Made by a program: the position numbers and the translations under genes
Part shown: positions 10,101-18,868 of the stretch, piece after piece
Numbering within the stretch: position 1 is the first letter of the stretch
Layout of the letters: the number at the start of each line of letters is the position of its first letter
Notes under the pieces: model-generated
Told to the model about the DNA's origin: nothing
The model's database searches: none
What the model saw: the letters and a program-made list of their open reading frames with translations, nothing else
Assembly: GCF_900115655.1 (NCBI RefSeq)
Contig: NZ_FOXF01000002.1
Span: forward strand, 62,001-126,000
Source: Ruminobacter amylophilus
Lineage (GTDB): Bacteria > Pseudomonadota > Gammaproteobacteria > Enterobacterales > Succinivibrionaceae
Reading direction: 5' to 3'
Length of the DNA: 64,000 bases

Positions 10101-12366
10101 TGCTACTGTTGGAGATGTTTGGGTTGACGGTACAAAGATGGGATCAGGTATCCCTGCTGAACTGGATACCGGCAACAAGTCTCCTGTTGCTGTGATTTCT
10201 GCTTCTGCTCTTTCAATCAAAAAGGGTGAAAGCGCAACTCTTGACGCTTCAGGTTCATCAGACCCTGACGGTTCCATTGTTGCGTACAAGTGGAGCACCG
10301 GTGAAACTACCGCAAAGATTACCGTAACTCCTGAAGAAACCACTAAATATACCGTAACCGTAACCGATAACGACGGTGCAACAGCTACCAAGTCAGTTAC
10401 CATTAATGTGGATAGTGGTACTGAATGTGAAGTGGATCCTTTCTGGTATCTTTTTGCTGATTTTGACAGCTCTGTAAACGGTGCGACAGTAACTCTGTCC
10501 GACAGCACAACCTTCGGTAAGAGAGATAACTGTGATTCAGAAGTTGTTTCAACCGGAATTAAGGTTAAGGATCAGTGTCTTTACGAATTCGGTTCAGTTG
10601 CAAATAATTCATGCGGCCTTGTTTACAAGTGGGATTTCGGCGACGGCACCACTTCAGATGAAACCTTCAATGTATCTCATACATATGAAAAATCCGGTAC
10701 ATATGATGTTGTGCTGAAGATTTACGAAGGAAATTCTGTTGAAAATGTTCGTATAGCCACCAAAAAGGTTTCTGTAGAAGTTTCTGCACCTGTAGTGTTA
10801 CCTGTTGCCAAGATTTCAGCTTCAAAGACTGAAATCACCAGGGGTGAAACCGTAACTCTTGACGGTTCTGCTTCAACCGGTGACGATATTACCTACAAGT
10901 GGAACACCGGTGCAACCACTCCTTCTATTACCGTAACTCCGGATGCAACAAGCGTTTACACTCTGCAGGTTGTAGATAAGAACGGTAACAAGTCAGAACA
11001 GGCAAGCGTAACCATTACAGTTACCGATGTTGAAAATCATGCACCGAAGGTTACTCTGGTAACATCTGCAGATAACAGTAACAGAACTGTTAAGAGCGGT
11101 ACTACCGTAGTTCTTGATGCTTCAGGTTCAACTGACGAAGACGGTGATGAATTATCATACTTATGGTCAAATCAGAAGACTTCTTCCAGCATTTCTGAAA
11201 CCCTGTATGAAACCACTACCTTCACTGTTAACGTAACCGACAGCAATGGAGCCACCACCCAGGGCTCAGCAACCATTACCGTTGTTCCTGCTACTGAAAA
11301 TATGGCTCCGGTAGCCAGAATCAGTGCAGGCCAGACTGAAGTATCCGTGGGCTCCAATATAGTGTTTGATGGTTCAAGGTCTACTGACGACAAGGCCGTT
11401 AAGAGCTATGAATGGTCTGTGAACGGAAACAGAGTAAGTACCAACAGCAGTCTGACCTATACATTCAATACTGAAGGTACATATCTGGTATCTCTGACTG
11501 TTTACGATGAAGAAGGTCTCTCTGGAACTGAATCAGTATCAGTTAGGGTTGTTGGTGCCAATGTTCCTGTTGTTGAATTTACCTTAAGTGGTGATACCAT
11601 CGTTGATCTTAACAAGAACGTACTGTTCACCACCACCCTTGTAAATGCAGAAGCTGCATCTTATGTCTGGTACATCGACGGTGAAAAGGTAACCGGTTCA
11701 GACAGTTCACTTAACTATGTGTTTACCACTGTCGGTTCACATGAAGTTAAGGCTGTTGTTACTGATAAGAACAATGAAGAACACAGAGCCTCATTACTGG
11801 TAACAGTGTCAGATCCATATGTAAACACTCCTGTGGGCATTGACGCAGGAAGCGATAATCAGACTGAAGGCAACAAGATTAACTTTGTTCAGTCTTCATC
11901 TGACGATACCACTCCGGTCAAACTGACAGAGCGTCAGCCTTTAAGCTTCATTATTACCAATATTTCTCATGAAGCTACTGTTCAGGTTGTAAAGCTTGCC
12001 GATAATACAAAGGCTGCCGGTTCTGAGCAGGTTTGTCAGATTTTCAGTGGCGGTGCTGTAGACTGTTCGGCTACCGACGGTGTTGATTACCTCCAGGTTT
12101 CAAATGACACCAAGGTTTATCTGAAGTTTATTCAGACCGGTTCATATCAGGTAAGAATTTCAGGTAAGAACCTTTCAGAAAATGATTTCAGCGGTTACAT
12201 TCCTCTTACCGTAACATCTGAATCTACTGATGAACCTGACGAAGGATCAACTGATGATGGAAACAGTAAGTCTTCATCAGGCGGTAAGGGCGGTGGTGCC
12301 ATCGGCATCTTCGATCTTATCCTCATGGCCGGTGCCGGCTTCTTCTTAAGAAGACGCAGAAAATAA
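7108..12366 (+). CDS. Secreted GH57-like amylase, PKD repeats, GlyGly-CTERM
   Basis: Very large exported protein, 1752 residues. A signal peptide covers about residues 1-33. The catalytic region (about 35-640) has a GH57-type opening THIYHNHMPNFWPY, then GFFPTELGFSERLIPTLAKL with a candidate nucleophile Glu near residue 234, and FVIAHDGDNGEGR near 376-388 where the second acid may lie. Residues about 917-1010 resemble a CBM25/26 starch-binding module. Five or six PKD/Ig-like domains follow (about 1022-1575); one has the canonical YKWDFGDGTTS. The tail is SGGKGGGAIGIFDL, a hydrophobic stretch and RRRRK, the GlyGly-CTERM pattern processed by rhombosortase after type II secretion. Probably a surface-linked alpha-glucan hydrolase; the exact substrate is inferred. 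It is monocistronic, bounded by terminators. Confidence 0.8.
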   Translation: MSNKMLKINSLSLAVGLAVAIPSLVLADNAYAGDVIAATHIYHNHMPNFWPYYNTSEYEKAAVGTPIRYTYDGQVFNIKNNPPADYPYFLPKSGEPMPHDNLQQYYDRDAKRNAYTVWPAQTANANHSAHPLSQTQVTMSAAVINNVQSFAELNIFDFYKTGWSNDWKSTVGSLKTTNGFNALEPIHFTGHHSMGPLVGPKYFLKDLIYQNVTLQQDYFLGSQFKSSKGFFPTELGFSERLIPTLAKLGIEWSVVGNNHFSRALTDYPYNYSNPSYDTLVSPPNRADLQNTFSKGGWEYVGMNHEQQTILNQYPFCAIPHWVQYIDPNTGKADKIAAIPVDQNGSWTEGWEGIAVATEEIDRPSYNAAAGDRTMYFVIAHDGDNGEGRAGSISTWLASGEEYSTAGVVGMGVEEYLKAYPIPADDIQHIQDGSWVDTRDSSSDPDWYHWHIPMGVWTKGQLAAFNKSLGTDFEAPKNFAGTSVQHAVSMEYGYHYLERNFALLQAAENYAETAEQIWLDDHPNYWSPSTEAEKQVTYSGNQLNPYMMSYPVKGDESNDYKGGANPAELGWYFLISSIDSGFGYYDENTDDNVKPSLGFNQSLYFTEPYVKANISKDKTGPSMWWVQRYPTNPGSANSGKAEGWTPMYADNVFAIYTYAYDVSGIKDVKVYVRPHKAKSMKPTDIAPRVYNPKSISGADASQVGEWKEYPTKVRDLTPDMNGVDWQVQIETKNYEVLPAKKIGSTYYAYISDYRDQLVDYYMEATDNLGNVTKSEINHTYVGAGRYNLVDGAYIEDVDGEIEGSHMFFTDGSVVSTDTVTLYAKTDDDSVTSVYAEYKDKGASDWNSKEMKQVSTTKYFKTSITYTRDATCADIRVKENGSSSYYNGANGNCLSKGTYIINKDGSITEGAPHDIVTPVTFFFKPASELSKVCVHYRGTPQTGDKGWTTVPGVEMSAVKNGWWSYTDSTSFGAEISGLEFLFNDCGSQWFKSSSGGNFTSATVGDVWVDGTKMGSGIPAELDTGNKSPVAVISASALSIKKGESATLDASGSSDPDGSIVAYKWSTGETTAKITVTPEETTKYTVTVTDNDGATATKSVTINVDSGTECEVDPFWYLFADFDSSVNGATVTLSDSTTFGKRDNCDSEVVSTGIKVKDQCLYEFGSVANNSCGLVYKWDFGDGTTSDETFNVSHTYEKSGTYDVVLKIYEGNSVENVRIATKKVSVEVSAPVVLPVAKISASKTEITRGETVTLDGSASTGDDITYKWNTGATTPSITVTPDATSVYTLQVVDKNGNKSEQASVTITVTDVENHAPKVTLVTSADNSNRTVKSGTTVVLDASGSTDEDGDELSYLWSNQKTSSSISETLYETTTFTVNVTDSNGATTQGSATITVVPATENMAPVARISAGQTEVSVGSNIVFDGSRSTDDKAVKSYEWSVNGNRVSTNSSLTYTFNTEGTYLVSLTVYDEEGLSGTESVSVRVVGANVPVVEFTLSGDTIVDLNKNVLFTTTLVNAEAASYVWYIDGEKVTGSDSSLNYVFTTVGSHEVKAVVTDKNNEEHRASLLVTVSDPYVNTPVGIDAGSDNQTEGNKINFVQSSSDDTTPVKLTERQPLSFIITNISHEATVQVVKLADNTKAAGSEQVCQIFSGGAVDCSATDGVDYLQVSNDTKVYLKFIQTGSYQVRISGKNLSENDFSGYIPLTVTSESTDEPDEGSTDDGNSKSSSGGKGGGAIGIFDLILMAGAGFFLRRRRK

Positions 12367-12387
12367 TAAAATAACCTAGGCTAATGA

Positions 12388-12429
12388 AAAGCGGAAGATG
12401 GTTCTGATATTGTCTTCCGCTTTGTTTTT
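12388..12429 (+). terminator. Terminator after the amylase gene
   Basis: An 11-bp perfect stem (AAAGCGGAAGA with TCTTCCGCTTT) and a 14-nt loop are followed by GTTTTTA. Confidence 0.88.
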
Positions 12430-12547
12430 ATGGTGTCAGTATTTGTCGGAATACGGATGATCTGGGGCCGTCGTGATATTGCTTTTTGAAGCAAATATCA
12501 TTATTATATTGTGTAAGCTGTTGCTAACATATCCGGTAATATTAACA

Positions 12548-12775
12548 ATGAGATATCATTACAAGGTTCAGGGAATTGACTGTCCTATGTGTGCGCTCGC
12601 TCTTTCCAGAATGCTCAGACAGATAAAGGATTTTCAGTCAGTAAATTTAAATATAATGACTCATGATCTGATAATATACACCTGGTTGGATCAGAATGAG
12701 CTGGACATTGTTCTAGGCAACAATGCTTTTTCTGCTCATGGACAGCTCACATATAAATTCATGGATGCAGCCTAG
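12548..12775 (+). CDS. Small HMA-domain (metal-binding) protein
   Basis: A 75-residue protein made of one heavy-metal-associated fold: YKVQGIDCPMCALALSRML carries the CxxC metal-binding pair in the loop before helix 1, followed by a strand with NLNIMTHDLIIY. Such proteins act as copper or other soft-metal chaperones, or as stand-alone copies of P-type ATPase N-terminal domains. No ATPase is visible here. The start at ATG 12548 removes a non-domain extension. The next gene, a Fur-fold protein, begins about 20 bases after the stop, so the two probably share a transcript. The metal is unknown. Confidence 0.65.
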   Translation: MRYHYKVQGIDCPMCALALSRMLRQIKDFQSVNLNIMTHDLIIYTWLDQNELDIVLGNNAFSAHGQLTYKFMDAA

Positions 12776-12795
12776 GCAGTTTGATCGTGTTAAAC

Positions 12796-13293
12796 ATGAA
12801 ACCGGAATACGCAATGACTGATATAAACAAAAATTTAAATGAGTGCTTCACTCTCCATAATGCCAAGGCTGAATGTCTTGAAAAGCTGAAAAAAGCCAAG
12901 GTCAGAATGTCTAAACAGCGTCTTGAACTTCTTGATCTGCTGTTTTCAGGAACCTTTAACTGCACAAAAGAGCTTTACTACGAAGCTCAGGCCAAAAATC
13001 CCGAGCTTGGAATGTCAACCGTGTACCGTTTCCTGAAGGTGCTTTATGATATCGGGGTGATTTCCAATAACAAGCTGCTGGACGTGAACTGTTCAAACTG
13101 TAATTTCAAGCTGGCTTCCCTCAAGAACAATCAGGGACAGGAGCTTAAGGCGGACGGACTTGATCTGCAGGAGCTTCTCAGACTAGGGATGGTAGTGAAA
13201 GGTCTGATTAAATCCGACGAAAAGATTGATATCAAAATGCTTGATGATTCAGTATATATCTCTGTTCATGAGGATGAAAACAAAAAACAGTAA
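12796..13293 (+). CDS. Fur-fold winged-helix protein lacking usual metal ligands
   Basis: 165 residues from ATG 12796. The N-terminal half matches the Fur DNA-binding domain: KVRMSKQRLELLDLLFSG, KELYYEA and MSTVYRFLKVLYDIGVI align with the helices and wing of Fur/Zur/PerR. The C-terminal half lacks the HHDH and CxxC..C motifs that bind regulatory and structural zinc or iron; only one short CSNC is present. It may therefore be a Fur-derived regulator with altered sensing. Earlier TTG/GTG starts (12781, 12787) and a later ATG (12814, with CGGAA upstream) are possible. It follows the HMA gene and precedes a CoA-disulfide reductase fusion. Confidence 0.7.
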   Translation: MKPEYAMTDINKNLNECFTLHNAKAECLEKLKKAKVRMSKQRLELLDLLFSGTFNCTKELYYEAQAKNPELGMSTVYRFLKVLYDIGVISNNKLLDVNCSNCNFKLASLKNNQGQELKADGLDLQELLRLGMVVKGLIKSDEKIDIKMLDDSVYISVHEDENKKQ

Positions 13294-13477
13294 CATCGAA
13301 AAGTTCTGAATAAAAATTTTCTGTCTGCTGCAGGCATCCTGTATAATAAAACAACAATAATAATAACATCAATAAATATAAATCAGCACTGCTTGTTCTA
13401 TCGGTTCTGTTTTAATGCTGATTACCTTCATAAGCAGTTTTCAGTATCTGTGTACAACTAATAGTAAGGAAATTTTT

Positions 13478-15184
13478 ATGTCAAAAACAATCATTATCGG
13501 TGGCTCTGCCGCTGGAGCCGCCGTTGCCGCCAGGTTGAGAAGACTTGATGAGCACCGGGAGATAACAATTTATGAAAAAGGTCCTGATGTTTCATATGCA
13601 AGTTGCGGACTGCCTTATTTCGTCGGCGGTGTTCTTCCTTCCAGACAGTCACTGGTGGTTACTCCCGTAAAAGCCTTTGTCGGCAAATACAATGTAAACG
13701 TAAAAACTCTGCATGAGGTTACAGCTGTTTCCACTGAGAACAAAACCGTAACCGTAAAGCGTCTTGCGGATAATACGGTGATAACGGATACCTATGACAG
13801 TCTGGTAATTGCTACCGGAGCCTCTCCTTTTGTACCTGAAAGTATTCAGGGGACCTCGCTTCCTCAGGTAAAAACACTGAGAACAATTGAAGATGCAGAA
13901 AAAATCCGACAGGCGGTAACCACAGGGAACATCAAATCGGTTGTAATTGCCGGTGGTGGATTCATCGGAGTGGAACTTGCTGAGAATCTTGCCCATGCAG
14001 GCGTCGGGGTTACTCTTGTGGAACTGAAACCAGAAGTCCTGGGAATTATGGATCAGGAATTTGGCCGACTGATGACCAATGAACTGACAAGAAACGGAGT
14101 TGATGTCAGAACAGGTCTTGGGATTAAGGGGTTTTCCACCGCAAATGAAGAAGATGGAGAAGTACTTAGTGTCGAACTGTCTGACGGAACAGAAATCAAG
14201 GCAGGTCTTGCGGTAATGGCTTTAGGTGTAAAGCCTAATACAGCCATTGTAAGAGGTAACGGCATCGAACTTGATTCCAGAGGTTTTATTAAAGTAAATC
14301 AGGTTTTTGAAACCAGCGTCAGAAACGTATATGCCGCAGGTGATAATGTTACTGTAAATCATCTGGTAACCGGAAACAGTGTTTCAAGCACTCTTGCAGG
14401 TCCTGCTGCCAGAGGAGCCAGAATAATTGCCAATACCATTGCAGGTGTTGACGGAGCATCTGATTTTCCGGGAACATCCGGCAGCGGTATCGTGAAGGCT
14501 TTTAATCTTCAGGCAGGCATTACAGGTTTCGGAGAGGAGTATCTTTCTGGTACCGGACTTGTAAAAGACAGGGATTATTTTACGGCTTTTGTTTCTCAGA
14601 AGTCCCATGTGGCCTGGTTCCCGGGAGCAGGATTCCTGTTCATAAAGGGTATCTTCGATAAGCAGAACGGAAGAATTTTAGGTGTCGAAGCAGTAGGCTC
14701 ATCATCCGTAGACAAGATCATTGACGTGGCTTCGGCGCTGATTCTGAAAAAAGGAACATTTCAGGATCTGACGGATCTTGACCTCTCCTACGCACCTCAG
14801 TTCAATGCTCCTAAATCTCCGCTTAATATGCTGGGATTTACAGCTGAAAACATCTTCCTCGGTCTTGAAAATCAGGTGGGAGTTGCCGAATACCTGAAAA
14901 TTGCCGAAGGAAGAGATAAAAATCCTGAAGCTGATGACGGTTACTATCTGCTTGACGTGAGGGAACCTTCCGAGGTAACTGCTTTAAGACTGCCTCACTT
15001 CATCAATATTCCGCTGGGAACCTTAAGAGATAATCTCGGAGAGATTCCAAAGGATAAACTGGTGCTTATTACTTGTGCTGTCGGGGTGAGAGCCTGGAAT
15101 GCCGCCAGAATTCTGGCAGGAAACGGCTACAGAACAACAGTTTTATCAGGCGGGTCTTCAATGTATTCACTGTATGTGAAGTAA
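13478..15184 (+). CDS. CoA-disulfide reductase with C-terminal rhodanese domain
   Basis: Flavoprotein fusion of 568 residues. Residues 1-450 are a pyridine nucleotide-disulfide oxidoreductase: FAD motif IIIGGSAAGAAVAARL at 5-20, single active-site Cys43 in SYASCGLPYF as in CoA-disulfide reductases, and NAD motif VVIAGGGFIGVELAENL. Residues about 480-568 are a rhodanese domain (LLDVREPSEV) with its catalytic Cys533 in LITCAVGVRAW. Such fusions reduce CoA disulfide, CoA persulfide or polysulfide, so a role in sulfane-sulfur or oxidative stress handling is likely. Start ATG 13478 follows TAAGGA by seven bases. A TATAAT at 13342-13347 may mark its own promoter. Confidence 0.88.
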   Translation: MSKTIIIGGSAAGAAVAARLRRLDEHREITIYEKGPDVSYASCGLPYFVGGVLPSRQSLVVTPVKAFVGKYNVNVKTLHEVTAVSTENKTVTVKRLADNTVITDTYDSLVIATGASPFVPESIQGTSLPQVKTLRTIEDAEKIRQAVTTGNIKSVVIAGGGFIGVELAENLAHAGVGVTLVELKPEVLGIMDQEFGRLMTNELTRNGVDVRTGLGIKGFSTANEEDGEVLSVELSDGTEIKAGLAVMALGVKPNTAIVRGNGIELDSRGFIKVNQVFETSVRNVYAAGDNVTVNHLVTGNSVSSTLAGPAARGARIIANTIAGVDGASDFPGTSGSGIVKAFNLQAGITGFGEEYLSGTGLVKDRDYFTAFVSQKSHVAWFPGAGFLFIKGIFDKQNGRILGVEAVGSSSVDKIIDVASALILKKGTFQDLTDLDLSYAPQFNAPKSPLNMLGFTAENIFLGLENQVGVAEYLKIAEGRDKNPEADDGYYLLDVREPSEVTALRLPHFINIPLGTLRDNLGEIPKDKLVLITCAVGVRAWNAARILAGNGYRTTVLSGGSSMYSLYVK

Positions 15185-15208
15185 AATTCCGGGAGTAACT
15201 TCAATATG

Positions 15209-15240
15209 AGGGATTCGGTGTCGAATCCCTCTGTGTTTTG
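15209..15240 (+). terminator. Terminator after the reductase/rhodanese gene
   Basis: A 9-bp perfect stem (AGGGATTCG with CGAATCCCT) with a 4-nt loop, followed by CTGTGTTTTG. The tail is only moderately T-rich. Confidence 0.7.
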
Positions 15241-15301
15241 CTGTTTTGAAAAAGCGGCAAAACATCAGCCGAGCGCCGTTCTATAAAACCTTGACGCAGA
15301 G

Positions 15302-15310
15302 TGATATAAT
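15302..15310 (+). promoter_or_regulatory. Extended -10 promoter of iscS
   Basis: TGATATAAT is a perfect extended -10 (TGn plus TATAAT), 73 bases before the iscS ATG. Extended -10 promoters need no strong -35, and none is present at 17 bp. The same nonamer occurs before rlmN. Confidence 0.55.
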
Positions 15311-15382
15311 CACTGCGTTTGAATTTGTTTTTTTCAGTTTTTTTAATTATCCTGTTCTGATTTATATTTAGGTGAAATATCC

Positions 15383-16552
15383 ATGAAGCTTCCTGTTTAT
15401 TTAGATTACGCCGCCACAACACCGGTGGATGCCAGAGTTATAAAAAAAATGTCTGATTGCCTGAGCCTTGAAGGTATTTTCGGAAATCCGGCTTCAAAGT
15501 CTCACGTGTACGGCTGGCAGGCTGCTGAAGCTGTTGACATAGCCAGAGGGCAGATAGCGGAGCTTATCGGTGCTGATACCAGAGAGATTGTTTTTACCTC
15601 AGGAGCCACCGAGTGTGACAATCTTGCCATTACCGGGGTTGCGCTGGCTCATATGAAGGGAAACAGAAAAAAAATCATAACTTCAGCCATAGAACACAAG
15701 GCAGTGCTGGATCCTTGTCATTATGTTGAAACACTCGGTTTTGAGGTGGTTTTCATGCAGCCTAATCAGGACGGTCTTATAACACCTGAAATGCTGGAGC
15801 AGGTAATTGATGATAATACCCTTCTCGTAAGTCTGATGCATGCCAATAATGAAATAGGTGTGATTCAGGATATTGAACAGCTGGCCAAGGTTGCAAAAGC
15901 ACATGGCGCTCTGTTCCACAGTGACTGTGCACAAAGTGCGGGTAAAGTGGAAATAGATGTAAATACCATGCCTGTGGATTACCTGTCACTGTGTGCCCAC
16001 AAGGTATACGGTCCTAAGGGGATAGGAGCATTCTACGTCAGAAAGGGGGCTCCGAAGCCTAATCCTGTCATCAGGGGCGGCGGACATGAAATGGGAATGC
16101 GCAGCGGTACTCTGGCTACGCATCAGATTGCTGGCATGGGAGAGGCTTTTGCTTTAGCGAAGGCTGAAATGAAAAAAGAAAATGCCAGAATTGAGGCTTT
16201 GCGCGACAAACTCGCCAGGGCACTGCTGGAACTGCCGGAAACTTCGGTTAACGGAACTATGGAACACAGGCTGCCTGGCAATCTGAATGTCACCTTCAGA
16301 GGAATCAACGGGGAAAACTTTATGCTGGCACTGAGAAACATCGCGGTTTCCACAGGTTCTGCCTGCACCTCCGCTTCCCTTAACCCGTCATACGTGCTTA
16401 AAGCTCTGGGGTTAAGTGATGCTGATGCCCACAGTTCCATTCGTTTCAGTCTTGGTCGTTTTACCACCGAAGAGGAAATTGACTACGCCATTGAAATTAT
16501 TTCGTCTGAATATCTTAAACAGAGAAAACTCGGTAATCTCTGGAGCGTATAA
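15383..16552 (+). CDS. iscS: Cysteine desulfurase IscS, short C-terminus
   Basis: PLP enzyme that removes sulfur from cysteine for Fe-S clusters, thiolated tRNA and cofactors. 389 residues. The N-terminus [19 protein letters not shown], the PLP Lys in [13 protein letters not shown], and the persulfide Cys in [11 protein letters not shown] are all close to E. coli IscS. The protein stops at LGNLWSV, about 16 residues before the E. coli end, the tail known to contact IscU. No iscR, iscU, iscA, hscBA or fdx gene is adjacent, whereas pepB follows immediately. In E. coli pepB closes the isc cluster, so the intervening genes appear to have been lost or moved here. Confidence 0.95.
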   Translation: MKLPVYLDYAATTPVDARVIKKMSDCLSLEGIFGNPASKSHVYGWQAAEAVDIARGQIAELIGADTREIVFTSGATECDNLAITGVALAHMKGNRKKIITSAIEHKAVLDPCHYVETLGFEVVFMQPNQDGLITPEMLEQVIDDNTLLVSLMHANNEIGVIQDIEQLAKVAKAHGALFHSDCAQSAGKVEIDVNTMPVDYLSLCAHKVYGPKGIGAFYVRKGAPKPNPVIRGGGHEMGMRSGTLATHQIAGMGEAFALAKAEMKKENARIEALRDKLARALLELPETSVNGTMEHRLPGNLNVTFRGINGENFMLALRNIAVSTGSACTSASLNPSYVLKALGLSDADAHSSIRFSLGRFTTEEEIDYAIEIISSEYLKQRKLGNLWSV

Positions 16553-16655
16553 CGGTATTTCTGGTTCGCAGTCTGAAAATACGGAGACTGAGGTATGATT
16601 CCGACAGAATTCGTATGTGATAATCTGCGGAAAAATTAGTTTTAGGAACATTAAA

Positions 16656-17969
16656 ATGGATAATACACAGATACTCAAGGTTTTTAAGGCAGCTCCCGGA
16701 ACCGCTGCATATCCTTACCTAAAGGACTGTACTCTGAGTTATTCCGGTGAAGGAGCTCTGATACATGCTGACGACAGTGACAGAAAAAGTCATCTGAGAA
16801 CAATTCAGGCCGCGGCCAGAACTCTTTCTTCAGCAGGATACAAAAAGGTTGAACTTGCCGACAGTGATTCTATGAAATGGACAAGAGAAGAAGCTTATGT
16901 ATTCTTTCTCGGATTCCGCAGTATCAAAAACGGCGCTGACATAATATACCCTCATGATATTGACACTGATGATTTCAGAACGGAAAGGGATATTATTACC
17001 TGGCTCCGTGATACCATTGACGCTCCGGCCTCATCTCTGAATCCTGTGTCCTACAGTGTGTTTCTGAACAGTCTCAGTGCCATTGCAGGCAATTCTTTCT
17101 CCATAAAGGCCTATACAGGGGACAAGCTTCATTCAGAGTCTCTTGTCGGACTTATGACCGTAGGCGGCGGTAGTGATAATCCTCCTTGTCTGTATGAACT
17201 GGATTACAATCCTACGGGAGACGTGAATGCTCCGGTGTTTGCGGCACTGGTCGGCAAGGGAATTACCTTTGATACAGGCGGATACAGTCTAAAACCGTCT
17301 GATCTGATGCGTTCCATGCATTCTGACATGGGGGGATCGGCTACTGTCGCTGCATCACTTGCTTTACTGGCTGTACAGGGTTTTACTGGACGTGTTAAGG
17401 CATATCTGTGCTGTGCTGAGAACATGATATCCGGAAAGGCCATGAGAGTCGGAGATATCATCAGCTATCCTAACGGAGTTACCGTGGTTGTGGACAATAC
17501 TGACGCCGAAGGCCGTCTGGTTCTGGCTGACGGTTTAATCAGAGCAGGCAGAACTTCAGCAAAGTATATAATTGATGCCGCCACACTGACCGGAGCTGCC
17601 AAAGTCGCTCTGGGACGTGATTACAATGCGGCACTCAGTCTTAATACCGGATTAAGCAATGCTTTTGTGAAGAGTGCTGCATCTGTGGATGAGGCGGCAT
17701 GGGCTCTGCCGCTGGAAAAATTCCATTTGGGAATAGTGTCATCATCTTTAGCCGATATAACAAACTCAGCTTCAGGGGACGGTATTGCCGGAGCTACTTC
17801 TGCTGCGGCGTTTCTGAGCAGATTTGTTCCTTCAGGACTTCATGATTCCTGGCTGCATATTGATCTGGCCGCAAGTTATCGAAAAACTCCGAATGACATT
17901 TATCAGGTGGGAGCCATGGGGCATGGAGCAAGATCCATTGCCGCATTTGTGAAAAAGCTGGCAGAATAG
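16656..17969 (+). CDS. pepB: Peptidase B (M17 leucyl aminopeptidase family)
   Basis: Cytosolic metallo-aminopeptidase that trims N-terminal residues from peptides. 437 residues from ATG 16656, which has TTAGGA upstream; the frame is open 39 bases further. The M17 metal and active-site region is present: VGKGITFDTGGYSLKPSD, MHSDMGGSATV, and the family signature NTDAEGRLVLADGL. An N-terminal non-catalytic domain covers about residues 1-150. Position downstream of iscS matches E. coli pepB, which favours PepB over PepA. A strong terminator follows. Confidence 0.9.
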   Translation: MDNTQILKVFKAAPGTAAYPYLKDCTLSYSGEGALIHADDSDRKSHLRTIQAAARTLSSAGYKKVELADSDSMKWTREEAYVFFLGFRSIKNGADIIYPHDIDTDDFRTERDIITWLRDTIDAPASSLNPVSYSVFLNSLSAIAGNSFSIKAYTGDKLHSESLVGLMTVGGGSDNPPCLYELDYNPTGDVNAPVFAALVGKGITFDTGGYSLKPSDLMRSMHSDMGGSATVAASLALLAVQGFTGRVKAYLCCAENMISGKAMRVGDIISYPNGVTVVVDNTDAEGRLVLADGLIRAGRTSAKYIIDAATLTGAAKVALGRDYNAALSLNTGLSNAFVKSAASVDEAAWALPLEKFHLGIVSSSLADITNSASGDGIAGATSAAAFLSRFVPSGLHDSWLHIDLAASYRKTPNDIYQVGAMGHGARSIAAFVKKLAE

Positions 17970-17994
17970 GCTTTTATTTTTCTTTCGGTCAGAG

Positions 17995-18036
17995 AAAGCC
18001 CGGGACTGGATCTTTATGAACAATCCCGGGCTTTTG
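17995..18036 (+). terminator. Terminator after pepB
   Basis: An 11-bp GC-rich perfect stem (AAAGCCCGGGA with TCCCGGGCTTT), an 18-nt loop, and a short T tail. Confidence 0.88.
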
Positions 18037-18190
18037 CATATACGAATCTTTTGAATACGGAATGCCGAACCGAAAGGTTCTGTTCTGTTTTGTCACGATT
18101 GCCGTGAACATAAGTATCCAGGCGTAAAATCAGCCTTTAATGTAGATATACATCAAAAATCGGCGGTAAGCAGAATTCAAAGATCACATT

Positions 18191-18361
18191 TTGAAAAATG
18201 CCGCATTACCTGTAATGGTTTTTGGAATTATTCTTGTTTTAAGTTTTACCTGTCGGTATGTGAGTTTTATTGTTTTTAGCCAGGAACTGCATGGAGTTTC
18301 GGATGAAACGGTTTATGCTGATTGTTCCGGAAATCTCTGTATTGTGGATATCTGTATGTAG
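18191..18361 (+). CDS. Possible 56-residue membrane peptide
   Basis: An uninterrupted frame begins at TTG 18191 and ends 17 bases before ndk. It would give a peptide with one hydrophobic helix ([14 protein letters not shown]) followed by a polar tail with two Cys. No clear ribosome-binding site precedes the TTG, and I do not recognise the product. It could equally be chance in the ndk leader. The rest of the 18037-18378 gap shows no other supported feature. Confidence 0.2.
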   Translation: MKNAALPVMVFGIILVLSFTCRYVSFIVFSQELHGVSDETVYADCSGNLCIVDICM

Positions 18362-18378
18362 TTCAGCAAGGAGGGCAT

Positions 18379-18810
18379 ATGGCATTAGAAAGAACATTTT
18401 CCATTATCAAGCCGGATGTGGTTGCTCGTAATCTTATCGGGGATATCTATCACCGTTTTGAAAATGCCGGTTTACGTATTGTGGCTGCCAAAATGGTTCA
18501 TCTGAACAGAGAGGAGGCTTCGGGTTTTTACTGTCATTTACGTTCAAAGCCTTTTTTTGAGGAATTGCTTCAGTTTATGATGTCTGGTCCGGTAATGGTT
18601 CAGGTGCTTGAAGGCGAGGATGCGATTAAACGTCACCGTGAGATTATAGGTGATACTGATCCTAAAAAAGCCCGTGCCGGTTCCATAAGAGCTGACTATG
18701 CGACCAGTATTGATCAGAACGCCGTTCACGGCTCTGACTGTGTGGAATCAGCTGAAAAGGAAATCGCTTATTTCTTTACTGATGAAGAGCTGTGTCCTCG
18801 TACAAGATAG
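18379..18810 (+). CDS. ndk: Nucleoside diphosphate kinase
   Basis: Transfers the gamma phosphate between nucleoside triphosphates and diphosphates through a phospho-His intermediate. 143 residues, the same length as E. coli Ndk. It begins [22 protein letters not shown], contains [18 protein letters not shown], and the active-site His lies in [16 protein letters not shown]. The start ATG 18379 has an excellent AAGGAGGG upstream. The gene lies between pepB and rlmN as in E. coli, although cobB is inserted after it here. Confidence 0.97.
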   Translation: MALERTFSIIKPDVVARNLIGDIYHRFENAGLRIVAAKMVHLNREEASGFYCHLRSKPFFEELLQFMMSGPVMVQVLEGEDAIKRHREIIGDTDPKKARAGSIRADYATSIDQNAVHGSDCVESAEKEIAYFFTDEELCPRTR

Positions 18811-18868
18811 TCAGCCCGATATATTGGAAGATAAGAGAAAACTCGATCTTTTAAGTTTATGAATCAGT

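Noticed and set aside
10062-10508. Minus-strand 148-codon frame inside the amylase gene
   Set aside because: Shadow of repetitive PKD coding sequence; Val/Ser/Pro-rich composition follows from the opposite strand.
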